From JBHJOF01 sp050330055 (GTDB lineage Bacteria > Pseudomonadota > Alphaproteobacteria > Kiloniellales > JAKSDN01): a stretch of 27,846 nucleotides of DNA. Below are positions 14,662 through 22,589 of this stretch, piece by piece. Within the stretch, counting starts at the first letter, position 1. Every line of letters begins with the position of its first letter. Below the pieces are notes generated by a model. The model saw nothing but the letters and a program-made list of their open reading frames with translations. It was not told the DNA's origin and searched no databases. The DNA lies in the NCBI GenBank assembly GCA_050330055.1, contig JBHJOF010000057.1, positions 1 through 27,846 of the forward strand. The letters are read 5' to 3'. A program made the position numbers and the translations under genes.

Positions 14662-17661
14662 GTGGGCGTGGAAGCCGAAAGCAGGCACGCGGGGCGCAGC
14701 GTGGGACGCAGCCTGGAGCGCGTCGAAGACCTGGCGCTCTTGACCGGCAACGCGCGCTTCGCCGACGACGCGGCCGTGCCACCCGGCACGCTTTACGCCG
14801 CCATCGTGCGCTCCTCGCAGGCGCACGCCGAAATTCTCGGCATCGACGTGAGCGCGGCGCGTGCCATGCCCGGCGTGGCCGCGGTGCTGACCGGCGAGGA
14901 CATCGCCGCCGTCTCCGATCCCCTGATCAGCGCCGTCAAGCAGCCGGACGACGACTATTGCCTGGCGCGCGAGCGCGTGCGCTACGTCGGCGAGCCGATC
15001 GCTTTGGTGATCGCACGCGACCGCTACGAGGCGGAGGATGCGGCCGAGGCGGTGCGGGTCGACTACCGGCCCCTGCCGGTCGTGCTCGATCCCGAGGCGG
15101 CGGCCGCCGAGGACGCGCCGCTGTTGCACCCCGAAGCCGGGACCAACGTGGTGCACCGGCGCGACTTCCGTTACGGCGATCCCGGGGCGGTTCTGGCCAA
15201 GGCCGATCGCGTGGTCGAGCTGGAGGTCACTTACCCGCGGGTCCTACCCTGCCCCATGGAGGGCTACGTGGTGTTGGCGGACTACCGCGCCGGCGACGGC
15301 ATCTATGACGTGCTGGCCAACTTCCAGGGCCCCTACGGTCTGCACACCGTCATGGCCAAGGCGCTGCGCGTGCCGGGCAACCGGCTGCGGCTGCGCACGC
15401 CGCAGGCCTCGGGCGGCAGCTTCGGCGCCAAGCTCGCCATCTTCACCAACATCGTCATGATGTGCCTGGCCTCGCACGCGGTCGGCCGGCCGGTCAAGTG
15501 GGTCGAGGACCGGCTCGAGCACCTGAGCGCCTCGGGCTCCGGCCCCAGCCGCATCATGAAAGTGCGCGCGGCCGTGACGCGCGAGGGCGTGGTCGAGGCG
15601 CTGGAGCTCGACCAGCTCGAGGACTACGGCGCCTGGCTGCGCGCGCCAATGCCGGGGCCGCTCTACCGCATGCACGGCGCCACCTCCGGCGCCTACAGGC
15701 TGCGCCATCTCGCGATCCGCAACCGCGTGGTGCTGACCAACAAGGTGCCGGCCAGCCTGGTGCGCGGCTTCGGCGGGCCGCAGGTCTACTTCGCGCTGGA
15801 ACGCCTGATGCAGCGCATCGCGGTCGAGCTGGCACTCGATCCGCTCGAGGTGATCCGACGCAACCTGATCCCCGCCGGTTCCTTCCCCTACCGCGCGCCG
15901 GCCGGCGCACTCTACGATTCCGGCGACTATCAGACCGCGATCGAGCGCGCCGTGGCGGAAGGCGGACTAGAAGAGCTGCGGCAGCGCCGCGACGAAACGC
16001 GGGCCGAGGGGCGTCTCTACGGCATCGGCTTCGCCGCCGTCGTCGAGCCCGGCATGTCCAACATGGGCTACATGAGCACCCTCCTGAGCGCCGAGCAGCG
16101 CCGCAAGGCGGGGCCAAAGGGCGGCGCCATCGCCGCGGCCACGGTCGAGATCGATCCCACCGGCACGGTGACGGTGAGCGCCGATTCCGTGCCGCAGGGC
16201 CAGGGCCACCGCACCGTGCTGGCGCAGATCGTGGCCGACGCCTTCGGCCTCAAGCCCGAGAGCATCGTGGTCAATGCCGAGCACGACACCGGCCGCGAGG
16301 CCTGGTCGGTCGCGGCCGGCAACTACTCCTCGCGCTTCGCCGGCGCCACGGCGAGCGCGGCGCAGTTAGCCGCCACGCGGCTGCGCGACAAGATGGCGCG
16401 GTTGGCGAGCCAGAAGCTGAACGTCGAGCCGGAGGACCTGGTCTTCGCCGGCGGCAAGATCCAGGCGCGCGACAACCCGGAGAACGCAGCGCCCTTCTAC
16501 CGCGTCGCCGGCTCACTGCACTGGTCACCGGGCTCGCTGCCCGAGGGCATGGCGCCCAGCCTGCGCGAAACCGCGCACTGGTCGCCGCCCCAGCTGACGC
16601 CGCCGGCCGACGACGACCAGATCAACACTTCGCTGACCTATGGTTTCGTGTTCGACTTCTGCGGCGTCGAGGTCGACCGCGCCACCGGACAGGTGCGCAT
16701 CGACAAGTACGTCACCATGCACGACGCCGGCCGCCTGCTGCATCCGAAGATCGCCGAGGGACAGATCCAGGGCTCCTTCGCCCAGGCGGTGGGGGCGGCG
16801 CTCTACGAGGACTTCGCTTATGGCTCGGACGGCAGCCTTCAGGCCGGCAGCTTCGCCGACTACCTGCTGCCGACGGCCTGCGAGGTGCCGCCAGTGCAGG
16901 TGCTGCACATGGAGACGCCCTCGCCCTTCACCCTGCTGGGCGCCAAGGGCCTGGGCGAAGGCAACAACATGAGCACGCCCGTGTGCCTCGCTAACGCGGT
17001 GGCCGACGCGCTCGGCATTGCCGACGTGAGTCTCCCGCTGACGCCGGACAAGATCAATGCGTGGATCAATGACGAGGAGCAGGCAGCACCGGCGAAGCAA
17101 GCGGCGGCAGCGACGCGCGGCGAGCGCAAGGGCTCCGCATTGTCAGGACAGGGAAGCTACGCCGTCCCGGTCGCGCGCCAGGCGGTCTGGGATCTGCTGC
17201 TCGACCCCGAGGGGCTGGCCGCGGTGATTCCCGGCTGCCAGCACCTGGAGCAGACCGGGGACAACAGCTACAAAGCCGAGGCCGTCGTCCGCATCGGTCC
17301 AATCAAGGGCCGCTTCACCGCCAGCATCCGCCTTTCCGAGCTGAACGAGCCCAACGCACTGCGCCTCGACGGCGAGGCCTTGGGCGCGCTGGGTGCCGCG
17401 CGCGGCAGCGGCCGGGTGAGTCTGAACGAAACCGCCGAGGGTACGCGGATCGACTACCACTACGACATCGACCTGACCGGCAAGGTCGCGGCGGTCGGCG
17501 GGCGCATGCTGGACAGCGCCGCCGGCTTCCTGATCCGCCAGTTCTTCGTCGGCCTGGCGCGCCAAGTGGCAAGGGCGAAAGCACCAACGTTCGAGGAACC
17601 CGCAGCTCCGGGACTCACTTGGTGGCAACGGTTGCTGGCCTGGCTGGGGCTGGCGCGATGA
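14662..17661 (+). CDS. Molybdenum hydroxylase large subunit (CoxL/xanthine dehydrogenase family) with C-terminal CoxG-like domain, 999 aa
   Basis: The catalytic subunit of a three-part molybdenum hydroxylase, which inserts water-derived oxygen into a C-H bond. The N-terminal a/b hammerhead domain (LERVEDLALLTG onward) is followed by the molybdopterin domains. The active-site loop reads LVRGFGGPQ at 366-374, like xanthine dehydrogenase and unlike the AYRCSFR loop of true form I CO dehydrogenase. The base-catalyst Glu is E766 in GAKGLGEGNN. From about residue 825 to 970 a second domain resembles CoxG/SRPBCC proteins (AVWDLLLDPEGLAAVIPGC, then GRFTASI), ending in a Trp-rich tail. CoxG is normally a separate protein that anchors or matures CO dehydrogenase. 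The GTG at 14662 was chosen for its nearby AGGA and normal N-terminal length; GTG at 14596 or 14668 are alternatives. The ATGA overlap with the next gene shows an operon. The substrate is unknown; an N-heteroaromatic, aldehyde or aryl-CoA is possible. Confidence 0.9.
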   Translation: MGVEAESRHAGRSVGRSLERVEDLALLTGNARFADDAAVPPGTLYAAIVRSSQAHAEILGIDVSAARAMPGVAAVLTGEDIAAVSDPLISAVKQPDDDYCLARERVRYVGEPIALVIARDRYEAEDAAEAVRVDYRPLPVVLDPEAAAAEDAPLLHPEAGTNVVHRRDFRYGDPGAVLAKADRVVELEVTYPRVLPCPMEGYVVLADYRAGDGIYDVLANFQGPYGLHTVMAKALRVPGNRLRLRTPQASGGSFGAKLAIFTNIVMMCLASHAVGRPVKWVEDRLEHLSASGSGPSRIMKVRAAVTREGVVEALELDQLEDYGAWLRAPMPGPLYRMHGATSGAYRLRHLAIRNRVVLTNKVPASLVRGFGGPQVYFALERLMQRIAVELALDPLEVIRRNLIPAGSFPYRAPAGALYDSGDYQTAIERAVAEGGLEELRQRRDETRAEGRLYGIGFAAVVEPGMSNMGYMSTLLSAEQRRKAGPKGGAIAAATVEIDPTGTVTVSADSVPQGQGHRTVLAQIVADAFGLKPESIVVNAEHDTGREAWSVAAGNYSSRFAGATASAAQLAATRLRDKMARLASQKLNVEPEDLVFAGGKIQARDNPENAAPFYRVAGSLHWSPGSLPEGMAPSLRETAHWSPPQLTPPADDDQINTSLTYGFVFDFCGVEVDRATGQVRIDKYVTMHDAGRLLHPKIAEGQIQGSFAQAVGAALYEDFAYGSDGSLQAGSFADYLLPTACEVPPVQVLHMETPSPFTLLGAKGLGEGNNMSTPVCLANAVADALGIADVSLPLTPDKINAWINDEEQAAPAKQAAAATRGERKGSALSGQGSYAVPVARQAVWDLLLDPEGLAAVIPGCQHLEQTGDNSYKAEAVVRIGPIKGRFTASIRLSELNEPNALRLDGEALGALGAARGSGRVSLNETAEGTRIDYHYDIDLTGKVAAVGGRMLDSAAGFLIRQFFVGLARQVARAKAPTFEEPAAPGLTWWQRLLAWLGLAR

Positions 17662-18485
17662 AGCCGCCGCCTTTCGACTACTGCCGCGCCGAGGAGCCCG
17701 AGGCGGCGCTCGCGCTGCTGGCCGAGCACGGCGACGACGCGCGTCTCTTGGCCGGCGGGCAGTCGCTCATGGCGATGCTGAACCTGCGCCTGCTGCAGCC
17801 GCGGCTATTGATCGACATCTCGCGCGTCGAATCGCTGCGCTATGCGCGGCGTATCGACGGTACGCTCGAGGTCGGCGCCGCGCTGACCCAGGCTGAACTG
17901 GCGCGCGAGCTTGCGGGCGCAACGGATGCACCGCTGCTGAAGCTCGCCCTACCCTGGGTCGGGCACTACCAGACCCGTGCGCGCGGCACGGTCTGCGGCT
18001 CGCTCGCCCATGCCGACGCCAGTTCGGAGCTGCCGCTGTGCCTGGCCGCCTTGAATGGTACGTTGCGGTTGCGCAGCAAGAAGGAGCAGCGCGAGTTGGC
18101 GGCCGCCGACTTCCAGCTCGGCCCCTTGGTAACGGCGCGTGAGCCGGACGAGATGATCGTCGCCGCGCGCTTTCCGCTCGCCCGGCCCGGCCAGGGCTTT
18201 GCCTTCCGCGAGCTGGCGCGGCGGCACGGCGACTTCGCCATCGTCGCGCTCGCCGCCTGTGCCGAGGGCGACCGCATCCGCCTCGCGGTTGGCGGCGTCG
18301 CCGACCGGCCGGTTGTACGGGACTGGTCGGGCCTCGACGGCTCGGCGCTGGACGACGCCCTGAACGAGCTCGCCTGGGACCTGGGCGGCTATGACGACAT
18401 GCATGCGAGCGCGCGCTATCGCCGCGACATGGTCCGGCGCCTGGGGCGGGCGACCATCGAGGAGGCCAGGGCGTGCAGATCCTGA
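17658..18485 (+). CDS. Molybdenum hydroxylase FAD subunit (CoxM family), 275 aa
   Basis: The FAD-binding medium subunit carries electrons from the iron-sulfur subunit. The two FAD motifs are present: AGGQSL at 32-37 and TVCGSLAHADASSELP at 111-126 (the second residue pair VC replaces the more common IGG-type sequence). The C-terminal CO_deh_flav_C region is present though short. The ATG at 17658 overlaps the CoxL-like stop in an ATGA arrangement, which makes translational coupling likely and rules against the longer frame starting at 17619. Gene order L-M-S differs from the M-S-L order of the classical CO dehydrogenase operon. Confidence 0.92.
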   Translation: MKPPPFDYCRAEEPEAALALLAEHGDDARLLAGGQSLMAMLNLRLLQPRLLIDISRVESLRYARRIDGTLEVGAALTQAELARELAGATDAPLLKLALPWVGHYQTRARGTVCGSLAHADASSELPLCLAALNGTLRLRSKKEQRELAAADFQLGPLVTAREPDEMIVAARFPLARPGQGFAFRELARRHGDFAIVALAACAEGDRIRLAVGGVADRPVVRDWSGLDGSALDDALNELAWDLGGYDDMHASARYRRDMVRRLGRATIEEARACRS

Positions 18486-18985
18486 AGGCCGGCCGCCGGA
18501 GCGCGATCCGCTTCACGCTCAACGGCAGGCCGGTGAGTGGCGAGGCGGAGCCGCGCATGCTGCTGACTGACTTCCTGCGCCACGAGATCGGCGCCCAGGG
18601 AACCCACGTCGGCTGCGAGCACGGCGTCTGCGGCGCCTGCACGTTGCAGATCGACGGCGCGCCGCAGCGCGCCTGCCTAACCCTGGCCGTGCAGGTCGAG
18701 GGGCGCCGCGTCGATACGGTCGAGGGCCTGAGCCCGGGCGACGGCCGACTGTCGCGCCTGCAGCAGGCCTTCCGCCGCAACTTCGCGCTGCAGTGCGGCT
18801 ATTGCACGCCGGGCATCCTGATGTCGCTCGACGCCTATCTGCGCGAGAACGCCGCGCCCAGCGAGGCCGAAATCCGCGAGGTCTTGTCGGGTCATCTCTG
18901 CCGCTGCACCGGCTATAGCACCATCGTGGCGGCGGCTCTGGAAGCAGCCCGCGAATTGGCTGAAGGAGAGCCCGATGGCGCCTGA
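18473..18985 (+). CDS. Molybdenum hydroxylase [2Fe-2S] subunit (CoxS family), 170 aa
   Basis: The small subunit has two [2Fe-2S] clusters. The plant-ferredoxin-type set is C48-x4-C53-x2-C56-x11-C68, and the second set is C108-x2-C111 with C143-x1-C145 (QCGYCTPG and HLCRCTGY). Both are complete. The length is usual for the family. It starts with GTG at 18473, overlapping the CoxM-like gene by 13 bases, and overlaps the next gene by 11 bases. Together the three subunits make a complete enzyme; Mo-cofactor insertion factors of the CoxF/XdhC type are not encoded in the window. Confidence 0.95.
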   Translation: MQILKAGRRSAIRFTLNGRPVSGEAEPRMLLTDFLRHEIGAQGTHVGCEHGVCGACTLQIDGAPQRACLTLAVQVEGRRVDTVEGLSPGDGRLSRLQQAFRRNFALQCGYCTPGILMSLDAYLRENAAPSEAEIREVLSGHLCRCTGYSTIVAAALEAARELAEGEPDGA

Positions 18986-20009
18986 CGGCTCGCTCCGTTA
19001 TCCCTTCCCGGACTATCCGGCGGTCGACGACGCGACCGAGGTGGCGCCCGGCATCTACTGGCTTTCGACCGTGCTGCCGTTCCGCCTGCGCGCCATCAAT
19101 CTCTGGCTGCTGAAGGACGGCGCGGGCTGGACCATCGTCGACTGTGGCTACGCGCGCGACGACGTGCGGGCGCACTGGCAGGCGGTCTGGCGCAAGTACC
19201 TGGGCGGCCGGCCGGTGACGCGCCTCATCGTCACCCATTTCCATCCCGACCATCTCGGCAACAGCCGCTGGCTCTGCGACACCTGGGGCCTGCTGCCGCA
19301 CATGACCGAGAGCGAGTGGCTGCACGGCCGACTCGCCGTGCTCGACATCCACACCGACTCCATCGAGCAGCGGGTGCGCTTCTACGCCGCGCACGGACTC
19401 GACGAGGCGCGCCTGCAACGCTTCCGCGACGAGGTGGTGCGCTACTCCGACGGCGTGCAGATCCCGGAGTCCTACGTCCGCATCGTTGACGGCCAGGTCA
19501 TCGAGATCGACGGCTACAGCTGGCGCGTCATCGTCGGCCACGGCCATGCGCCCGAGCACGCCTGCCTCTACTGCGACGAGCGCACGATCCTGATCTCCGG
19601 CGACCAGGTGCTGCCGCAGATCACGCCCAACGTCAGCGTCTGGCCGCCGGAGCCCGACGCCGATCCCTTGAAGGACTACTTCGCGACCATCGAGCGGCTG
19701 CGCGCGACGGTGCGGCCGGACAGCCTGGTGCTGCCGTCGCACCGCAAGCCCTTCTACGGCATTCGCGAGCGCCTGGACGCCATAGAGCGGCACCACCACG
19801 AGCGGCTCGAGCGCGTCATGGCGCGCATCGGCGGCGAGGCGGTCAGCGCCGGCGAGGTCGCCAACTTCCTCTTCCCGCAGGACCTCGACGGCCACCAGAT
19901 CGGCTTCGCCATGAACGAGACCCTGGCCCACCTCAACTACCTGATGCACCGGAGCAAACTGCGGCGCAGCCGGGATGCCGCCGGGCGTTTCCGGTTCGCG
20001 CGATGCTAG
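18975..20009 (+). CDS. Metallo-beta-lactamase-fold hydrolase, 344 aa
   Basis: The di-metal motif H88-x-H90-x-D92-H93 (THFHPDHLGN) is followed by a later metal His (GHGHAPEH near residue 190), the bridging Asp in SGDQVLP and a His in LPSHRKPF. The fold belongs to the glyoxalase-II/MBL superfamily, whose members hydrolyse thioesters, lactones and other esters. The C-terminal helical extension resembles MBL proteins annotated as glyoxalase-like in catabolic operons. AAGGAG lies 8 bases before the ATG. It overlaps the CoxS-like gene by 11 bases and the MFS gene by 7. In this operon it could open a lactone or cleave a CoA thioester formed downstream of the hydroxylase; this is inference. Confidence 0.88.
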   Translation: MAPDGSLRYPFPDYPAVDDATEVAPGIYWLSTVLPFRLRAINLWLLKDGAGWTIVDCGYARDDVRAHWQAVWRKYLGGRPVTRLIVTHFHPDHLGNSRWLCDTWGLLPHMTESEWLHGRLAVLDIHTDSIEQRVRFYAAHGLDEARLQRFRDEVVRYSDGVQIPESYVRIVDGQVIEIDGYSWRVIVGHGHAPEHACLYCDERTILISGDQVLPQITPNVSVWPPEPDADPLKDYFATIERLRATVRPDSLVLPSHRKPFYGIRERLDAIERHHHERLERVMARIGGEAVSAGEVANFLFPQDLDGHQIGFAMNETLAHLNYLMHRSKLRRSRDAAGRFRFARC

Positions 20010-21232
20010 CGCGGGATAGCCATAGCGACGCGGCCTTACCGGCCACCGCCGTGCTGGCCCTCGTCTGCGGCGGCATCATCCTGGCCGCCTCGGTCGGAAT
20101 CCGGCAGGGCTTCGGCGTCTTCCTGCTGCCGATCACCGGCACGCTCGGCTGGGACCGCGAGATCTTCGGCCTGGCGGTGTCGATCCAGAACTTGGTCTGG
20201 GGCCTGTCGCAGCCGGCCTTCAGCGTCGCCGCCGACCGCTACGGCACGCGCTCCGTCGTGGTCGTGGCGAGCCTGCTCTACGCCATCGGGCTGTGGCTGC
20301 TCTCGACCACCGGCGGCGTGGTGCAGTTCTACCTAAGCGTCGGCGTGGTGGTCGGCCTGGCGCTCTCGGGCACCGGCTTCGTCATCATCATGGGCGCGGT
20401 TGGGAGCGCCTTCCCGCCGCAGCGCCGCAGCCTGGCCATGGGCCTAGTCGGCTCGATGGGCTCCTTCGGGCAGTTCGCCATGCTGCCGATCGGCGAGCAG
20501 CTGATCCAGCAGTTCGGCTGGCAGCAGGCGGCGCTGATCCTGGCCGCGGTGGCGCTCGCCTGCGCCTTGCTGGCCGGCGGCATGGGCCGCCAGCCGGCGG
20601 GCGGTGCCGGCACCAGCTATCGCATGATCGGCGCCGCCATGGGCGAGGCCGGGCGGCACGGCGGCTTCCTGCTGCTCAATGCCGGCTTCTTCGTCTGCGG
20701 CTTCCAGATCACCTTCATCATCGGACATCTGCCGGCCTATTTCGGCGACCAGGGCCTCGACCCGACCGACGCCGCCTTCGCCGTCGGCCTGATCGGCCTG
20801 TTCAACATCGCCGGTTCGCTGGTCTGGGGCGCGCTGGGCGACCGGGCGCGCAAGAAGTACCTGCTGTCGCTGCTCTACCTCGGCCGCGCCGTGCTGATCG
20901 TCGCCCTGGTGCTGCTGCCGCCCTCGGTCGAGCTGGCCTATGTCTTTGCCGCCGGCATGGGCCTCTTGTGGCTCGGCACCATTCCGCTGACCAGCGCGCT
21001 GGTCGCCGACATCTTCGGCGCGCGCTACCTGACCTCGCTGGTCGGCATCGTGTTCTTCGGCCACCAGGTCGGCGCCTTCCTCGGCGTCTGGCTCGGCGGC
21101 CTCGCCTACGACCTGACCGGAAGCTACGACTCGATCTGGTGGGCCGCCGCCGGGCTCAGCGTACTGGCAGCCGGCCTGCACGCGCCGATCGACGACCGGC
21201 CGCTGCACCGCGACGCCGTACCGGCGCGCTAG
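20003..21232 (+). CDS. MFS transporter, 409 aa
   Basis: An integral membrane protein with about twelve hydrophobic segments and a charged central loop near residue 200. The GIRQGFGVFLLPI region and ADRYGTRSV loop resemble the monocarboxylate/oxalate-formate-antiporter-like branch of the major facilitator superfamily. The most likely role is uptake or export of an organic acid handled by the operon. It overlaps the MBL gene by 7 bases and has no obvious ribosome-binding site of its own, so translation is probably coupled. Substrate specificity cannot be read from the sequence. Confidence 0.9.
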   Translation: MLARDSHSDAALPATAVLALVCGGIILAASVGIRQGFGVFLLPITGTLGWDREIFGLAVSIQNLVWGLSQPAFSVAADRYGTRSVVVVASLLYAIGLWLLSTTGGVVQFYLSVGVVVGLALSGTGFVIIMGAVGSAFPPQRRSLAMGLVGSMGSFGQFAMLPIGEQLIQQFGWQQAALILAAVALACALLAGGMGRQPAGGAGTSYRMIGAAMGEAGRHGGFLLLNAGFFVCGFQITFIIGHLPAYFGDQGLDPTDAAFAVGLIGLFNIAGSLVWGALGDRARKKYLLSLLYLGRAVLIVALVLLPPSVELAYVFAAGMGLLWLGTIPLTSALVADIFGARYLTSLVGIVFFGHQVGAFLGVWLGGLAYDLTGSYDSIWWAAAGLSVLAAGLHAPIDDRPLHRDAVPAR

Positions 21233-21245
21233 GAGAAACCGCCGC

Positions 21246-21932
21246 ATGCCATCCCTGCGACTGACCGCGGTCCTGCCCGACGGGGAGCGGCGCCTGGACG
21301 TGCGGCCCGACTATGCCGTGATCGCCGGCTGGACCGGCCGCGACCGCGCGGCGATGGAGCACCATATCGCCGAGCTGGAGGCGCTCGGCGTCAAGCGCCC
21401 CAAGGCGACCCCGACCTTCTACCGCGTCGCCGCCAGCCGCTTGACCACGGCGCCGCGCATCGAGGCGACCGGCGAGACTTCGAGCGGCGAGGTCGAGTTC
21501 GTGCTGATCCAGATCGGTGGAGAGCTCTGGATCGGACTCGGCTCCGACCACACCGACCGCAAGGTGGAGACCTACAGCGTCACCGTCTCCAAGCAGATGT
21601 GCGACAAGCCGCTGGCGCCGCGCGTCTGGCGCTATCGCGACCTGGCCGGGCACTGGGACGAGCTCGAGCTGCGCTCCTGGATCACGGAGAACGGCGCCGA
21701 GGTGGCTTATCAGGAGGGCAGTGTCGCCGCCATGCTGGCGCCCGAGACCCTGATCGAACGCTACTGTGGCGGAACGGCACTGCCCGAGGGCACGGTGATG
21801 TTCGGCGGCACGCTCACGGCCAAGGGTGGCGTGCGGCCGGCGGCGCGCTTCCGCATGGAGCTGAGCGATCCCCTGCTCGGCCGCAGCCTCGGCCATGCCT
21901 ACGAGGCGCGTGCCCTGCCGGACGAAGGCTGA
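21246..21932 (+). CDS. DUF2848 family protein, 228 aa
   Basis: A cytoplasmic protein recognised as DUF2848-like from its length and from the IAGWTGRDRAAMEHHIAELE and GLGSDHTDRKVE blocks near residues 28-47 and 96-107, and the KQMCDKP block near 117-123. No signal peptide or membrane segment is seen. No experimentally proven function is known to me. DUF2848 genes often lie near transporters and catabolic enzymes, as here. The gene has TAGGAGAAACC before its ATG and follows the MFS gene by 13 bases as the last gene of the operon. The conserved Asp-His and Cys-Asp pairs could be catalytic, which is speculation. Confidence 0.8.
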   Translation: MPSLRLTAVLPDGERRLDVRPDYAVIAGWTGRDRAAMEHHIAELEALGVKRPKATPTFYRVAASRLTTAPRIEATGETSSGEVEFVLIQIGGELWIGLGSDHTDRKVETYSVTVSKQMCDKPLAPRVWRYRDLAGHWDELELRSWITENGAEVAYQEGSVAAMLAPETLIERYCGGTALPEGTVMFGGTLTAKGGVRPAARFRMELSDPLLGRSLGHAYEARALPDEG

Positions 21933-21944
21933 GCCTTGCGCCGA

Positions 21945-22496
21945 TCAGCGCCGCACGACGCCGGAAACTCCCTTGTCCTCCAGCACCGTGCCCTGCTGCG
22001 GGTCGAAGCGGCGGGTCGGGATGGTCTTGAGATCAGTGCCGGTGACGCGGAGAAAGCGGGCGCCGGCCGGAAACTTGATGGAGTGGATGTCGCCCGGTGC
22101 GAAGAAGCCGGCCATGCCGGGATCGAGCCGATAGCTCTCGATCGGCTCGACCGCGGCCTTGCCGGCCTCCGAGCCGTCGTCGGTGCGGCGCCATACCGTC
22201 ATGACGGTGTGGCCGACCGCCTGGCCGTAAACCGCCCAGGACTCGCCGTGGTCGTGCGGCGGCGATTCCTTGCCCTCGGCGTAGACATGCACCAGCAGGT
22301 TCATGCCGGTCTCGGGATCGCTGTAGATCGTACGAATGCCAGGCTCGGCCGCGGAGCCGCAATGCTGCGCGACGACCGCGGGATCGTGCAACAGCACTTG
22401 CAGGCGGTCGCGAATCGTCTCCAGGGCTTTCGGCAGGCCCTGCGTCCGCAGCGCCGTGCGGCAGCCGGTGCAGAAATCCTCGAAGCTGTCGGCCAT
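21945..22496 (-). CDS. Cysteine-dioxygenase-like cupin protein, 183 aa
   Basis: A small beta-barrel protein with the three-His iron pattern of thiol dioxygenases: H81-x-H83 in PPHDHGESW and H138 in PGDIHSI. These align with the HxH and late His of cysteine and 3-mercaptopropionate dioxygenases. The rest resembles uncharacterised metal-dependent cupins found in proteobacteria. An N-terminal helical segment carries C9 and C12. GGGAGAAC precedes the ATG at 22496. It converges with DUF2848 (12-base gap) and diverges from the hydrolase gene at 22590. The substrate could be a thiol or a non-thiol organic compound. Confidence 0.75.
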   Translation of the reverse strand: MADSFEDFCTGCRTALRTQGLPKALETIRDRLQVLLHDPAVVAQHCGSAAEPGIRTIYSDPETGMNLLVHVYAEGKESPPHDHGESWAVYGQAVGHTVMTVWRRTDDGSEAGKAAVEPIESYRLDPGMAGFFAPGDIHSIKFPAGARFLRVTGTDLKTIPTRRFDPQQGTVLEDKGVSGVVRR

Positions 22497-22589
22497 GGCC
22501 GTTCTCCCGCGTCTTGGCTTTTCAGTTTCTCGCCAGTGTACAGCGCCGCGCCCAGTCAGTACATTAGTGAAAGCGACTAGGACGCGGCC

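Noticed and set aside
15462..16994. 510-codon open frame inside the CoxL-like gene
   Set aside because: The translation is almost wholly Arg, Ala, Gly and Pro, typical of an out-of-frame reading in GC-rich DNA; the true frame matches the molybdenum hydroxylase family throughout.
14662..18985. Calling the coxLMS-like genes aerobic CO dehydrogenase
   Set aside because: The large subunit lacks the AYRCSFR active-site loop of form I enzymes and has LVRGFGGPQ; gene order is also L-M-S. A CO-oxidising function is not supported.
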